The notes: a model not told the origin generated them from the letters alone. A stretch of DNA of 64,000 nucleotides from Muribaculaceae bacterium (GCA_009775265.1 VSPG01000002.1:62001-126000); one strand, 5' to 3'; shown: positions 35,684-43,593, numbered from the stretch's first letter. Program-made: numbers and translations.

Positions 35684-36241
35684 TTATCGGTTACTGATGC
35701 CTATGAGGTTGAGAACCATGTCGCGGTCTCCGAGCTGCGCGTTGGTCGCTATCATCGTAGCGCCGGTGGTGATGATGTCATCATAGACTATCACCCGCCG
35801 CTCGGCGATGGGCCGCAACAGCATAAAGTCAGGGTGCAGACGGTCATGGTTGATACACTGCAAGGCATCATCGTAGAACGGAAGTCCGAGAGTGTCCGAT
35901 ATTATGCGGCATACCTCGGTAGCGAAATGGAAGCCATCGGCGTGCCGACGCCTCGGAGTGGTGATGATGCACCAGTCTTCCGTATTGCCGACGAATGAGG
36001 TTAAGAATTTGCACGCAACCTCGGCGAACATCGCGGCATGACCGGCCGAGGATTTAATCTCCCGGAATGTCAGCCCCTCCTTGCTCCTCTTGAACTGAGA
36101 GATGTAGTAGAGCGAGCCGATGCGGTGCAACGCTTCTCTTGGAGTGAGGTCGCAACGAGGGACGTTGTCGCTTAGGAGTTTCGGCCCCTTGGCGACAGCG
36201 TCCCAGTCATCCATGCGTATAATCTTACTTCTCCGTCTCAT
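35684..36241 (-). CDS. Phosphoribosyltransferase-domain protein
   Basis: 185 residues. The PRPP-binding motif VIVYDDIITTGATM is at about 150-163 (Asp154, Asp155), and WCIITTPRRRHADGFHFA is the upstream strand-loop of type I PRTases. ComF-like in length and ending. Substrate unknown. It overlaps the epimerase gene by 17 bases, which suggests a nucleotide or nucleotide-sugar pathway. Confidence 0.75.
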   Translation of the reverse strand: MRRRSKIIRMDDWDAVAKGPKLLSDNVPRCDLTPREALHRIGSLYYISQFKRSKEGLTFREIKSSAGHAAMFAEVACKFLTSFVGNTEDWCIITTPRRRHADGFHFATEVCRIISDTLGLPFYDDALQCINHDRLHPDFMLLRPIAERRVIVYDDIITTGATMIATNAQLGDRDMVLNLIGISNR

Positions 36242-36998
36242 GTTCCAGACAGCGCCGGATGCCTTCGGCTACCGACACATATTGCAAAGGTACAGTAGGA
36301 ATACTCTCATCGACCGTTTGCGCCTTACGGTCAAAATCGCGTTTGTGCCTATCAATCACGATTTCAAGAGGTTTGTATTTCTCCACCTCTAACGCGAAAT
36401 CATAGACGGAGGTCTCTTCGGGATTGGCCACGTTCAACAGCTTCTCTCCGCTTCCGTAGGCATAGATGAAGCCCTCGACGGCATCGGAGATGAATGTGAA
36501 GTGGCGCACGTTGCGTCCGGCATTTACGAGCTTGACAGGATTGTCGTTGAGAATATGCCAAAGAAGAGTACCCTGACGTGGGTCAGGCCCGTAGATGTTG
36601 TGGAGGCGCACGCCGGTGGCTCCGGGATGGTAGCAGGCGGCATACTGTTCGTCGAACCGCTTGCTGATGCCGTAGAGTGATGTGGTATTGCATCCGTTCG
36701 CCGTGGAGGAGGACGCATACACCAGACGCACGTTATAACGGCGGCAGGCATCGCACACTACCATGAACGCATTGATGTTGTCAGCCATGACGGCCTCATT
36801 GTCGGTATTGAACACTGAGGTCTGGGCGGCCAGATGATACACACAGTCGATGTCCGAGAGGTCGGCAGTCCTGAAGAAGTCAGCAACTTCAATTCCGGCG
36901 CGGCGGTCGATGACGGCCACTTCCACGCCTCGCTTTTTAAGAGCAGCGGTGAGAGCCTTGCCGATAAAGCCCTCACCGCCGGTTACAATCATTTTCAT
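36225..36998 (-). CDS. NAD-dependent nucleotide-sugar epimerase/dehydratase (extended SDR)
   Basis: 257 residues. Rossmann motif TGGEGFIG (6-13), Asp31 after the second strand, YHLAAQT (54-60), catalytic Ser97-Ser98, Tyr109 and Lys113 (YGISK), and RLHNIYGPDPRQGT, all typical of UDP-sugar epimerases. It is shorter than the usual 310 residues. By context it may make a sugar donor for the glycosyltransferase at 46211, but it could modify host surface sugars. Confidence 0.85.
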   Translation of the reverse strand: MKMIVTGGEGFIGKALTAALKKRGVEVAVIDRRAGIEVADFFRTADLSDIDCVYHLAAQTSVFNTDNEAVMADNINAFMVVCDACRRYNVRLVYASSSTANGCNTTSLYGISKRFDEQYAACYHPGATGVRLHNIYGPDPRQGTLLWHILNDNPVKLVNAGRNVRHFTFISDAVEGFIYAYGSGEKLLNVANPEETSVYDFALEVEKYKPLEIVIDRHKRDFDRKAQTVDESIPTVPLQYVSVAEGIRRCLEHETEK

Positions 36999-37001
36999 GT
37001 C

Positions 37002-37322
37002 TTATTGGTTGATTGGTTCAAGTTCGTCCATATCATATTCATAGATGATGCGCTTTTTGTAAATTCTCGCGGCTTCTTTTTCGAGTTGACACCCCAAAGA
37101 ATGACGGTAATCCATACTGAGGCAGATAGCATCGCAGTCAAGCAATGCCTCTATATCACGCCCCATGTAGAATGAGTATGGCATATCCGGCTCCGGGCAG
37201 ACCTCAAACGGCGTGATTGCATGATGACCTTTGCTCTCGATTAAACGTTTGAGCCGTTCAGCCTGCGCCTTGGCCACTTCAGGCGGACGCCCGGTTATCG
37301 GGATTGATATGTAGATTTTCAT
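37002..37322 (-). CDS. DUF4406 nucleoside 2-deoxyribosyltransferase-like protein
   Basis: 106 residues. Start MKIYISIPITGRP, then SFYMGRDIEALLDCDAICL and SLGCQLEKEAA: the (Y)ISxP(I)TG and GRDIxxLxxCD patterns of DUF4406, which belongs to the nucleoside 2-deoxyribosyltransferase fold. Members exchange or cleave the N-glycosidic bond of deoxynucleosides. It follows the epimerase by 3 bases. Confidence 0.78.
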   Translation of the reverse strand: MKIYISIPITGRPPEVAKAQAERLKRLIESKGHHAITPFEVCPEPDMPYSFYMGRDIEALLDCDAICLSMDYRHSLGCQLEKEAARIYKKRIIYEYDMDELEPINQ

Positions 37323-37346
37323 GACTTATATGTGAAAAATTTGTTG

Positions 37347-37516
37347 TATCTTTGTAATTGACTCGGAGATGTGGGACCGGAACGAGCCGCCGCCCACCTT
37401 GTGAGGAATCTGCCTTTGGCATACTTCGTGGCCGGGAGAAATTCCCGTGTAGGAAACCGAGAGAGCTTGGTAAGTTCGTGAGTCCAGCGTTTAGCCGTCC
37501 TTTCGGGCGGCTTTTT
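37347..37516 (+). ncRNA. Opposite-strand structured small RNA with -7 box and terminator
   Basis: Plus-strand unit between two minus-strand genes. TATCTTTG at 37347-37354 is an exact -7 box; the -33 position lacks TTTG. Predicted folds from about 37360: outer GACTC/GAGTC and CTCGG/CCGAG pairs, inner hairpins GTGGG/CCCAC, TGCC-TTT-GGCA, CGGGA-GAAAT-TCCCG and GAGCTT-GGT-AAGTTC. It ends in a terminator (AGCCGTCC TTTC GGGCGGCT, then TTTTT to 37516). No reading frame of note. A stand-alone RNA of about 155 bases, family unknown. Confidence 0.7.
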
Positions 37517-38036
37517 ACTTATGCGTATCCCAACGATGAATCCGGCCGTCTTTGGTAACTACATAGACGCGGAGCGGCTTGCTGTTATGCTGCCGATATT
37601 TTTCTATACCAGCCTTCACTGTAGCCTTTGTGTGGCCCGCATCTCTCATATACACGACTGCCGCCGTTGCTCCTGGCTTATCCCTCGCGTGTTCCAGACA
37701 GTTCTTGAAGTTGTTGACGCTATCACCTTTCGGCGATGACTGCTCAAATCCGGCTGAAAACACATATCCGTCTGGAGTCCTTACATCGCCAGCTTCATCT
37801 TTGAGCGTGATTTTGTAACCTTTGTCGGCCATGAATCGTGCAGCTTCTATCTCTTCCGGCTTATGACTTGCGGAACTCTTCTCAATGAGATAATAACCGC
37901 CGCCTTTTTTGCTGAAATAGCCGTCAGAATAGCGGCCAGAGTGCATGAGTTGATTATACTCGACCTCTCGGCGGCCATATTCGCGGCTACCGCCGGACAG
38001 TGTGCGAGAGCCGCCGGATAACTTAACCATTGGCAC
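37515..38036 (-). CDS. CdiA-C-type nuclease toxin-like protein
   Basis: 173 residues. Gly/Ser-rich start (KLSGGSRTLSGGSREYG), then KPEEIEAARFMADKGYKITL, DVRTPDGYVFSAGFEQ, NNFKNCLEHARDKPGATAAV and VYVVTKDGRIHRWD. The order E-x-x-x-A-x-x-(L/M)-x-x-x-G, PDG and a later (E)Q-S-x-K resembles CdiA-type contact-dependent nuclease domains (BECR or PD-(D/E)XK-like). No immunity gene is recognised; the 205-residue DUF4417 gene upstream overlaps it by 14 bases. Could be a virion-borne or antihost nuclease. Confidence 0.5.
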   Translation of the reverse strand: MPMVKLSGGSRTLSGGSREYGRREVEYNQLMHSGRYSDGYFSKKGGGYYLIEKSSASHKPEEIEAARFMADKGYKITLKDEAGDVRTPDGYVFSAGFEQSSPKGDSVNNFKNCLEHARDKPGATAAVVYMRDAGHTKATVKAGIEKYRQHNSKPLRVYVVTKDGRIHRWDTHK

Positions 38037-38640
38037 CTCCTTTCTCGGTCATAAAGTCATGGATATATGTGAGAGAGTTTTGATTGCAGAAGTCATGTAT
38101 CTCTTGGCCACCGCCATATACGATGAGATTGGGGATAGCTTGCCCGGAGATTTCGCGGGCGATCATCAGTTCAGTTTCCAACTCGGCGAGATGTCCGCGT
38201 GTGCCGCGTGTGGCAAAAGCGTTATAACCGGCAGGGATGCCGAGGCGGTTGACCTCATAAAACTTGCTACTGACATTCAAGTCGGCATAGACGTTCAGGC
38301 CGCACTCTTGGAAGTATCGGGCGAGCCATCTCTTTTTGTAGATGAGGTCGAGGCCCTGGGCAAACGGAGTCGTGTCAAAAAGAGAAAAATTTGGTTCTAT
38401 CACTGCGCGGGCGCAGGTGTTCAGCACTTTTGCAGGATTTTTCCATACACTTGCAAAACGATAATCATCCACATAAAAATGAATTGTTTGCGCTGTTTTC
38501 GTTTTTCTTCCGGCACCATAAGGCGCAAATGGGAGCAACAGATGCCCTCCCTGCCTATCACTCCGCAAACACGGAATGTCATACTTGTTGTCGCTCGGAT
38601 ATAGGCAGTCCTCTGCGACATTCAATTCAGTTGCGTTCAT
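38023..38640 (-). CDS. DUF4417 protein
   Basis: 205 residues. HFYVDDYRFASVWKNPAKVL, VIEPNFSLFDTTPFAQGL, KKRWLARYFQECGLNVYADL and IPNLIVYGGGQEI follow the DUF4417 pattern. The fold looks like an alpha/beta barrel; no catalytic residues are known. DUF4417 genes are frequent in phages and mobile elements. Role unknown. Confidence 0.7.
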   Translation of the reverse strand: MNATELNVAEDCLYPSDNKYDIPCLRSDRQGGHLLLPFAPYGAGRKTKTAQTIHFYVDDYRFASVWKNPAKVLNTCARAVIEPNFSLFDTTPFAQGLDLIYKKRWLARYFQECGLNVYADLNVSSKFYEVNRLGIPAGYNAFATRGTRGHLAELETELMIAREISGQAIPNLIVYGGGQEIHDFCNQNSLTYIHDFMTEKGGANG

Positions 38641-38679
38641 ATTGTGATGATGTGATGTGATGATTTATGAACTTGGCCG

Positions 38680-38907
38680 CTATAAGAATGGAGATTTAGA
38701 TTTTGCGTAAATGGGGCATTTATCACGATAGGCGCATTCTCCGGCCTTTGCCTGGGCGAAACGCTCATGCCATAGAACCTCGTAGAACTCGGTGCCCATC
38801 TGCGCCTCTTCGTTGAGGTAGCCAACGAGTTTCATACAGAAGAACCCGCTGTCACTTTCTTTATCATCGTGGAGTACCACAATGCCGTTACTGTTCGGTC
38901 TTGCCAT
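38680..38907 (-). CDS. Small protein with C-x5-C end
   Basis: 75 residues. FFCMKLVGYLNEEAQMGTEF, then AGECAYRDKCPIYAKSKS; the CxxxxxCP segment could bind metal with Cys24. Unrecognised. Preceded by another small gene 14 bases away on the same strand. Confidence 0.6.
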   Translation of the reverse strand: MARPNSNGIVVLHDDKESDSGFFCMKLVGYLNEEAQMGTEFYEVLWHERFAQAKAGECAYRDKCPIYAKSKSPFL

Positions 38908-38921
38908 AATTGGTTTTGATA

Positions 38922-39146
38922 TTAAGGGTCCTCAACTTCGAGCAGTACGTTATACTCGTTCTCACCAAACTCATCACAGACTCTCTCCCGGCTCACATTG
39001 ACAAGTGGGTGAGCGTATCTCCACCGATCTTTGTCCTCGTCCCATGCGTCGGGGCTGGTTTTGTCCGTAACGAGATAGATACGGGCATCCGAGGGTATGT
39101 TATGAATCTTCTTGCGCAGTTCACCTGCGGTCATTGCTTCTTCCAT
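38922..39146 (-). CDS. Small phage protein
   Basis: 74 residues: MTAGELRKKIHNIPSDARIY at residues 5-24, then a charged segment and YNVLLEVEDP. The pattern TxxELxxxLxxxPxDAxVxL is widespread in small phage proteins of unknown role. It overlaps nothing and follows the methyltransferase by 1 base. Confidence 0.65.
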   Translation of the reverse strand: MEEAMTAGELRKKIHNIPSDARIYLVTDKTSPDAWDEDKDRWRYAHPLVNVSRERVCDEFGENEYNVLLEVEDP

Positions 39147-39147
39147 T

Positions 39148-40839
39148 TTATTGTAATACCGATTGTCTTTGTAATTTCAAAATTGCCCGACACAAGGCCG
39201 GGCACCATGCTTTAGGGATGCTCGTGTGTACGGCGTTACCGATGAATTTCTTCTGATCGCTCTGATTGCCCATCAGCACATAGTCATCGGGAAAGCCTTG
39301 GATACGTTTCAACTCCACGACCTTGAGCATCCTCATCTTGATGTCGATGATGTTGTAGAGAGCCATAAACTCTTTTATCTTTACTGTCATGGGCGAGTCA
39401 TTCTCACAGACCTCTATGCCGATACCTCCACCCTCGACACAGACGAGGTAAGGAGGTCGTTTGTCCATTCGGGCAATGAGAGTGAAACACGGCTCATCTA
39501 TGGAGCTGCCGGCCGAGAAGAACTGTGGGTTCATCAGGTAGAACTGATGGCGGTCGGCTGTGATGACCTTACACGGCTCGTCTATGCCACTCCCGACATT
39601 GTTGTAGCTTGTGTCCATAATCCATTGCTCGGCAGTGATGAGGTGGTGCTTCGGATTGGCTGTTATACATCCGGCAGGCTCTTCAATAGAGGTCGGGCGG
39701 CCTTGGCCGTACTGCATATCTATGAACTGAGGATTTACAAGCGCGAACTTGTCTTTGGTCGGAATGGTAGGTGCCGGACTGTCTATGTCCCGACAGCCGC
39801 CATTACCGTAGAATGATGTTAGGAAATGAGCACTGACGAGCGCATGATGATCAACACACGTTATCGTTCCGGCCGGCTCATCCAACGATACGTTCTTATC
39901 GTAGGTCGAGCCGCTGAACTGCTTCGACAGAAACTCCACGTGAGCAATGCCGAGGCGGTTCTGAGTGGCCACTGTCGGGCATGGTTCATCAATGGAGGGC
40001 GGCACATACTTTCCTCGCTGGCTCATGCTGTTGAACTTTACAAGGAAAGCATCTTTGCCACCGGCCACAAATTTTATGAGGCCGGCATAGATACGCATCA
40101 GCGTTTTCTCGGCCAATGGTTTCTTCCTCGTGAATATGGATTGTCCCCACTCATCGAGATTAAGGACATAGCGCACGGCGCGCCATCGCTCCAGATTGCC
40201 AGTGGGCCGTCGGCTGTGGGTCGGTTCGGGAAACACTATCGGCAGACCTTTCTTGGCGAACATACCGAAATAACGCTTGCGTGTGGTCCGGGCGCCGTAG
40301 TCGGCCGAGTTCAAGATGCGGTAGTCGTAGTTGTAGCCATATCCTTTTACGTTCCTAATCCAGCGGACATAATCACGCCCTTTGTCCATTGAAAGCGGAC
40401 GGCCATTCTTATCGAGCGGACCCCACGACATGAACTCCTCAACGTTCTCTATCTGGATAAAATCGGGGTCGATGGCTTCGATGTAGCGGTACAGGTGTTC
40501 CGCGAGAGTCCGGCTGTCGGCATCACGCGGCTGACCGCCTTTGGCTCTGCTGAAATTGGTACACTCCAGCGATGCCCATAGAACAATCAAGGCTTGCGAA
40601 TTTTCATGTCTGCAAGCCTTGATGCGTTGGATAAGCGGTGTCAGGTTCAACGTCCTGATGTCTTCCGTAAAGTGGAGCGCGCCCGGATGATTGGCCGCGT
40701 GTGAGGCTATGGCTTTCGGGTCGTGGTTGACACAAGCGATAACCTTGGCACACTGCTCACCATTCAGCCGGGCCTCGTTTACTCCCGTGGAGGTTCCGCC
40801 GGCACCGCAGAATAGGTCAATGTATAGCAGTTGTATCAT
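39148..40839 (-). CDS. DNA (cytosine-5) methyltransferase, variant with repeat-bearing target region
   Basis: 563 residues. Motif I DLFCGAGGTSTG (8-19); catalytic loop SLECTNFS with Cys93 but Glu92 and Thr94 in place of the usual Pro and Gln (PCQ); ENV at 131-133; motif VIII RKRYFGMF; motifs IX-X near the end (RIQGFPDDY, IGNAV). The target-recognition region holds six repeats of the form SIDEPxxTIT...HxLV starting at about 282, 318, 351, 384, 418 and 446. The Cys nucleophile is kept, so pyrimidine C5 chemistry is expected. It could protect phage DNA against restriction or begin a larger base modification. Confidence 0.85.
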   Translation of the reverse strand: MIQLLYIDLFCGAGGTSTGVNEARLNGEQCAKVIACVNHDPKAIASHAANHPGALHFTEDIRTLNLTPLIQRIKACRHENSQALIVLWASLECTNFSRAKGGQPRDADSRTLAEHLYRYIEAIDPDFIQIENVEEFMSWGPLDKNGRPLSMDKGRDYVRWIRNVKGYGYNYDYRILNSADYGARTTRKRYFGMFAKKGLPIVFPEPTHSRRPTGNLERWRAVRYVLNLDEWGQSIFTRKKPLAEKTLMRIYAGLIKFVAGGKDAFLVKFNSMSQRGKYVPPSIDEPCPTVATQNRLGIAHVEFLSKQFSGSTYDKNVSLDEPAGTITCVDHHALVSAHFLTSFYGNGGCRDIDSPAPTIPTKDKFALVNPQFIDMQYGQGRPTSIEEPAGCITANPKHHLITAEQWIMDTSYNNVGSGIDEPCKVITADRHQFYLMNPQFFSAGSSIDEPCFTLIARMDKRPPYLVCVEGGGIGIEVCENDSPMTVKIKEFMALYNIIDIKMRMLKVVELKRIQGFPDDYVLMGNQSDQKKFIGNAVHTSIPKAWCPALCRAILKLQRQSVLQ

Positions 40840-40996
40840 CTTCTTTTTGCTGATTGGATTTGTATCCGATTTTTACTTTTGGCGGTCTGTTGGCCGCTCC
40901 GTCCTGATACCCCTTGCGATAGCCTATGTCCTCAACCTTGCCGATGAGCAGGTAGGCAAGGAATATCAGAACCACATTGATGAGAGACACCGTCAT
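40817..40996 (-). CDS. Small single-pass membrane protein
   Basis: 59 residues: MTVSLINVVLIFLAYLLIGK is a membrane helix, then GYRKGYQDGAANRPP and a basic-polar end. It starts 1 base after the next gene's end and overlaps the methyltransferase start by 23 bases. Length, helix and packing support a real gene. Function unknown. Confidence 0.6.
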   Translation of the reverse strand: MTVSLINVVLIFLAYLLIGKVEDIGYRKGYQDGAANRPPKVKIGYKSNQQKEDDTTAIH

Positions 40997-40997
40997 A

Positions 40998-41387
40998 TTA
41001 GTCTGCGTTAAATATATCTTTGCCGAATATATCTTCTAAACTTTCGAGAGCATCGCACACACAATCCTCATGGCACAGACTTAGACCTTCCTTCAGATTG
41101 TTGTAAAGGATTCTTATTTTATTGCGATCTTCTTCTGTCATGCGTTCTGCAAGGTTGTCAGTGAAATCTTTGGTATTGCCAAGTTCCAGCGCTACTTTGA
41201 GGGTAATATTGCTTTCTCGCAGATATTTTTCACATGAACCGATGGCTTCCTCAAAAGTTTCAGTTGCTATGGCTGTCGTATTTTTAGCCACCTCATTAGC
41301 CATATCGGGGATAGCCTGTGGATTATTCTTGAACTCATCAAGAAGAGCCGGATAGAATTCGCGGCTTGCCTCAATTTTAATTATCAT
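40998..41387 (-). CDS. Uncharacterised early phage protein
   Basis: 129 residues, acidic, helical (DFTDNLAERMTEEDRNKIRI), with three cysteines near the end (CHEDCVCDAL). Overlaps the ASCH gene by 4 bases. No domain recognised. Confidence 0.6.
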   Translation of the reverse strand: MIIKIEASREFYPALLDEFKNNPQAIPDMANEVAKNTTAIATETFEEAIGSCEKYLRESNITLKVALELGNTKDFTDNLAERMTEEDRNKIRILYNNLKEGLSLCHEDCVCDALESLEDIFGKDIFNAD

Positions 41388-41713
41388 AATCGTTCTCCTA
41401 ATTTAATGATGAACACTTCTTCATTTGGCGCGCCCCATGCAGGGTTGCCGAAACCTATGTGCATACTCTTGATTTCAAAGAGCATTGTAGTTGATGTGTA
41501 GCCTCTGTGAAAGCGGACATGAGTGTACTCCTGCCATACTTGGTCTGTCGGAAGCATGGCGAGATATTTCAAAGCGCCATCTCGCCCGCTATTGAGTCGG
41601 AGGAACCGCTTGACCCAATGGTCAGATAGAATTCGGTATTCTTCAGGCTTTTCGCCGGACTCTTCCATGTCGTACCACTTGTGTTTTACGACCAAATCAA
41701 GGATTTTCATCAC
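41384..41713 (-). CDS. ASCH-domain-like protein
   Basis: 109 residues. LVVKHKWYDMEESGEKPEEY then RILSDHWVKRFL, YTHVRFHRGYTSTTMLFEIK and FIIKLGERL fit the ASCH (PUA-like) domain: basic-Trp N-terminus, SGEKxxEYR, and a final beta pattern with G(E)R. ASCH proteins bind RNA or modified bases, and the bacterial YqfB is an N4-acetylcytidine hydrolase. Role here unknown; a modified-base link is possible. Confidence 0.65.
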   Translation of the reverse strand: MMKILDLVVKHKWYDMEESGEKPEEYRILSDHWVKRFLRLNSGRDGALKYLAMLPTDQVWQEYTHVRFHRGYTSTTMLFEIKSMHIGFGNPAWGAPNEEVFIIKLGERL

Positions 41714-42003
41714 ATTATCTGCTTAATGGATTTATACGCCTTTACAATATCCTCGCGATGTTCTTCCAAATATCGTTCGAAAGAGCCGTTACCGCCAAAT
41801 ATCTCATCAAGCCGTTTGGCTATCTTCCCAGAAGGGTTTAGCCAACTGTCGTCCTTAACCACTTCTTTAGGCTCATACAATGCTATCAAGTGTGAACTTC
41901 TGTCAAAGTGGCAACACATGGCAGCATAAGCCGTGAGTTTGTTGTCAGCCTCTAACTCATAGACGCTTGACACTGCTCCGTATCTGAATTTAGTATTTTC
42001 CAT
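41710..42003 (-). CDS. Uncharacterised early protein
   Basis: 97 residues from the ATG at 42003 (MENTKFRYGAVSSVYEL); a longer frame to 42063 is inside the previous gene. Contains AYAAMCCHFDRSSHLIALYE and a helical C-terminus (FERYLEEHREDIVKAYKSI). Both ends overlap neighbours by a few bases. Unrecognised. Confidence 0.55.
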   Translation of the reverse strand: MENTKFRYGAVSSVYELEADNKLTAYAAMCCHFDRSSHLIALYEPKEVVKDDSWLNPSGKIAKRLDEIFGGNGSFERYLEEHREDIVKAYKSIKQIM

Positions 42004-42286
42004 TAAAGTATTCTTTGAATGGTTCCAGAACCTTAGAGATACCAGTAGAAAGCGCTCCCTCATAGGTTCTATATGTTTTGTTGTCTATCACATCGGTACG
42101 TTGAGACCATCGCCAAAAATAGCCGATGCGGTCGCCGGTTTTACTGTTGAAGCGTGGGCTGACAACAAGGTCTGCACCCCATTCTTCTCTAAGGAATTTG
42201 GCAGCATCGTGGATAGTTGGATTATCGATGTCAAATCCGAGCTTCTTCAATATCCCGACTTTCTCCAGCGTTAGTTTTTCTTTCAT
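41990..42286 (-). CDS. Uncharacterised early protein
   Basis: 98 residues from the ATG at 42286 (MKEKLTLEKVGILKKLGFD); the frame is open to 42337 but the upstream part lies over the preceding gene. IHDAAKFLREEWGADLVVSP and GYFWRWSQRTDV. Start shares sequence with the end of the cysteine-rich gene. Unrecognised. Confidence 0.55.
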   Translation of the reverse strand: MKEKLTLEKVGILKKLGFDIDNPTIHDAAKFLREEWGADLVVSPRFNSKTGDRIGYFWRWSQRTDVIDNKTYRTYEGALSTGISKVLEPFKEYFNGKY

Positions 42287-42470
42287 TGCTGTTCTCGGTT
42301 TTAGGTTCATGCAACGGACAACTGCCGGTCTTTTCATCGTACATCGGCATTGTCCATGTTAATGTCTCTTGTACTTCCTGGCAGAATGGAATGTGCCGTT
42401 TACAGTTTTGGCAGAGTGCCGGCCCTCCGAAATAGTTGGGGCCGACACAATAGGCGTAGTCTTTGTTCAT
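42231..42470 (-). CDS. Small cysteine-rich (zinc-ribbon-like) protein
   Basis: 79 residues. Cys8, then PALCQNCKRHIPFCQ (CxxC plus Cys) and GSCPLHEPK give a possible zinc site in residues 8-52. The rest is polar. Common type of small phage protein; function unknown. The C-terminal part overlaps the next gene by about 56 bases in another frame. Confidence 0.6.
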   Translation of the reverse strand: MNKDYAYCVGPNYFGGPALCQNCKRHIPFCQEVQETLTWTMPMYDEKTGSCPLHEPKTENSNERKTNAGESRDIEEARI

Positions 42471-42471
42471 G

Positions 42472-42807
42472 TTAGAGCCATGTTAAAACGACATAATCAT
42501 TACGAGGGTCACTGTTGGCAATCCACTTGCAGAGTATGGTGATAAATTTTTCTGGAGTGCTGTCTATTGAATTGTTTTTAAGCCACTCGCAAAAGTTATC
42601 GCGATCTCCTGCAATTTTAGATACGAGATTGGCAAGGTCGGCACGAGGCACCTCAAGTCGCTCAGAGCACTCTATATCATCGCCATCGAAGCTGATGTCT
42701 TCACTATTTTCTTTTAGCAATCGGTTGATTTCTGCGGTGTGGTTGTTAAAATCACCGCCTCCATAGGTCACTTGATAGACTGGAGAGTAATGAATACAGT
42801 ATCCCAT
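42472..42807 (-). CDS. Uncharacterised early protein
   Basis: 111 residues. VTYGGGDFNNHTAEINRLLK, a Ser/Asp/Glu-rich middle, and a Trp-containing helical end (CEWLKNNSIDS, ILCKWIANSDP). Start ATG at 42807 follows the leader element (42818-42834) by 10 bases. Unrecognised. Confidence 0.6.
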   Translation of the reverse strand: MGYCIHYSPVYQVTYGGGDFNNHTAEINRLLKENSEDISFDGDDIECSERLEVPRADLANLVSKIAGDRDNFCEWLKNNSIDSTPEKFITILCKWIANSDPRNDYVVLTWL

Positions 42808-42817
42808 TTTAATGTGG

Positions 42818-42834
42818 CTTTATTGGTTTGACTT
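42818..42834 (-). repeat. Leader element copy that also encodes a C-terminus
   Basis: One mismatch from the 17-base element TTTTATTGGTTTGACTT. On the minus strand it reads as the last codons of the upstream DUF3560-like gene (Lys-Ser-Asn-Gln-stop) and lies 11 bases before the next ATG, so one sequence serves as coding end and translation leader. Confidence 0.75.
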
Positions 42835-43593
42835 GGTTATTTCGTTCACGAAGCGGAGAGTCCAACGGTTGATGTAGGCTTGCCAACACCCCATTGAGGG
42901 TGCCCATCGGAAACCGTTCCGCTTCAGTTGTGTTCTCATCTCATCATCGGGCTTGCCGGGGAAATAGATGCGGACGCGGTTCTCGGAGTAGCACTCTTCA
43001 ATAGTCACATCATCAATGGTATATTCCCGGTCTTCCTTGTTCGCCAATGCCTCTGCCTTTGCGAGCTGCTTTTTGGCAGCGTTTATTTTGGCATTGTTGT
43101 TGGTAAGAGCGTAGGCAGGGAATTGTGTGCCATTGGCAACATATCGCTGAGCGTATGGAGCGGAAAAGCCGAGGTGAACAAGAGCCTCAACTTTCTCGAC
43201 ATCGGTCATATTCTTGGCGCGTATGATTTTATTTGTCGCCTTCATTTGCTCCTGAACCGCTGTCAACTCGGCAATCTTCTTTTTCAGCCGATCTATTGCG
43301 TCATCGTCGCCGATGTAGATGTTGTCATTATTCTCAACGGCCTCGGCTTTTCGAGCGTAGTAGGCCGCTTTCTCGGACTCATGTACGCTTCTCATCATGG
43401 CCCCATTGGAACGCTCCAGGGCGCGACGGTGGGCTTTTTCGGAGTGGTGGCCGACGAGGATAGGCTGACCGAGGGGAATGTTTGCTACGGCATCATTGCT
43501 TGCATTGAAAGCGGCTGTGGCTCTCTTAGCGGCGTTCTCGGCATATTCGCGGTACCGCTCGGCCCGCGCCTCTTGTCTTTCTTTCCGTGTCAT
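42820..43593 (-). CDS. DUF3560-domain protein
   Basis: 257 residues. AERYREYAENAAKRATAAFN, PLGQPILVGHHSEKAHRRAL and VHESEKAAYYARKAEAVE match DUF3560. The C-terminal 60 residues (VRIYFPGKPDDEMRTQLKRN then GFRWAPSMGCWQAY) form the small domain often paired with it in plasmids and phages. The family is thought to belong to early, antirestriction-like regions; mechanism unknown. Confidence 0.8.
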   Translation of the reverse strand: MTRKERQEARAERYREYAENAAKRATAAFNASNDAVANIPLGQPILVGHHSEKAHRRALERSNGAMMRSVHESEKAAYYARKAEAVENNDNIYIGDDDAIDRLKKKIAELTAVQEQMKATNKIIRAKNMTDVEKVEALVHLGFSAPYAQRYVANGTQFPAYALTNNNAKINAAKKQLAKAEALANKEDREYTIDDVTIEECYSENRVRIYFPGKPDDEMRTQLKRNGFRWAPSMGCWQAYINRWTLRFVNEITKSNQ

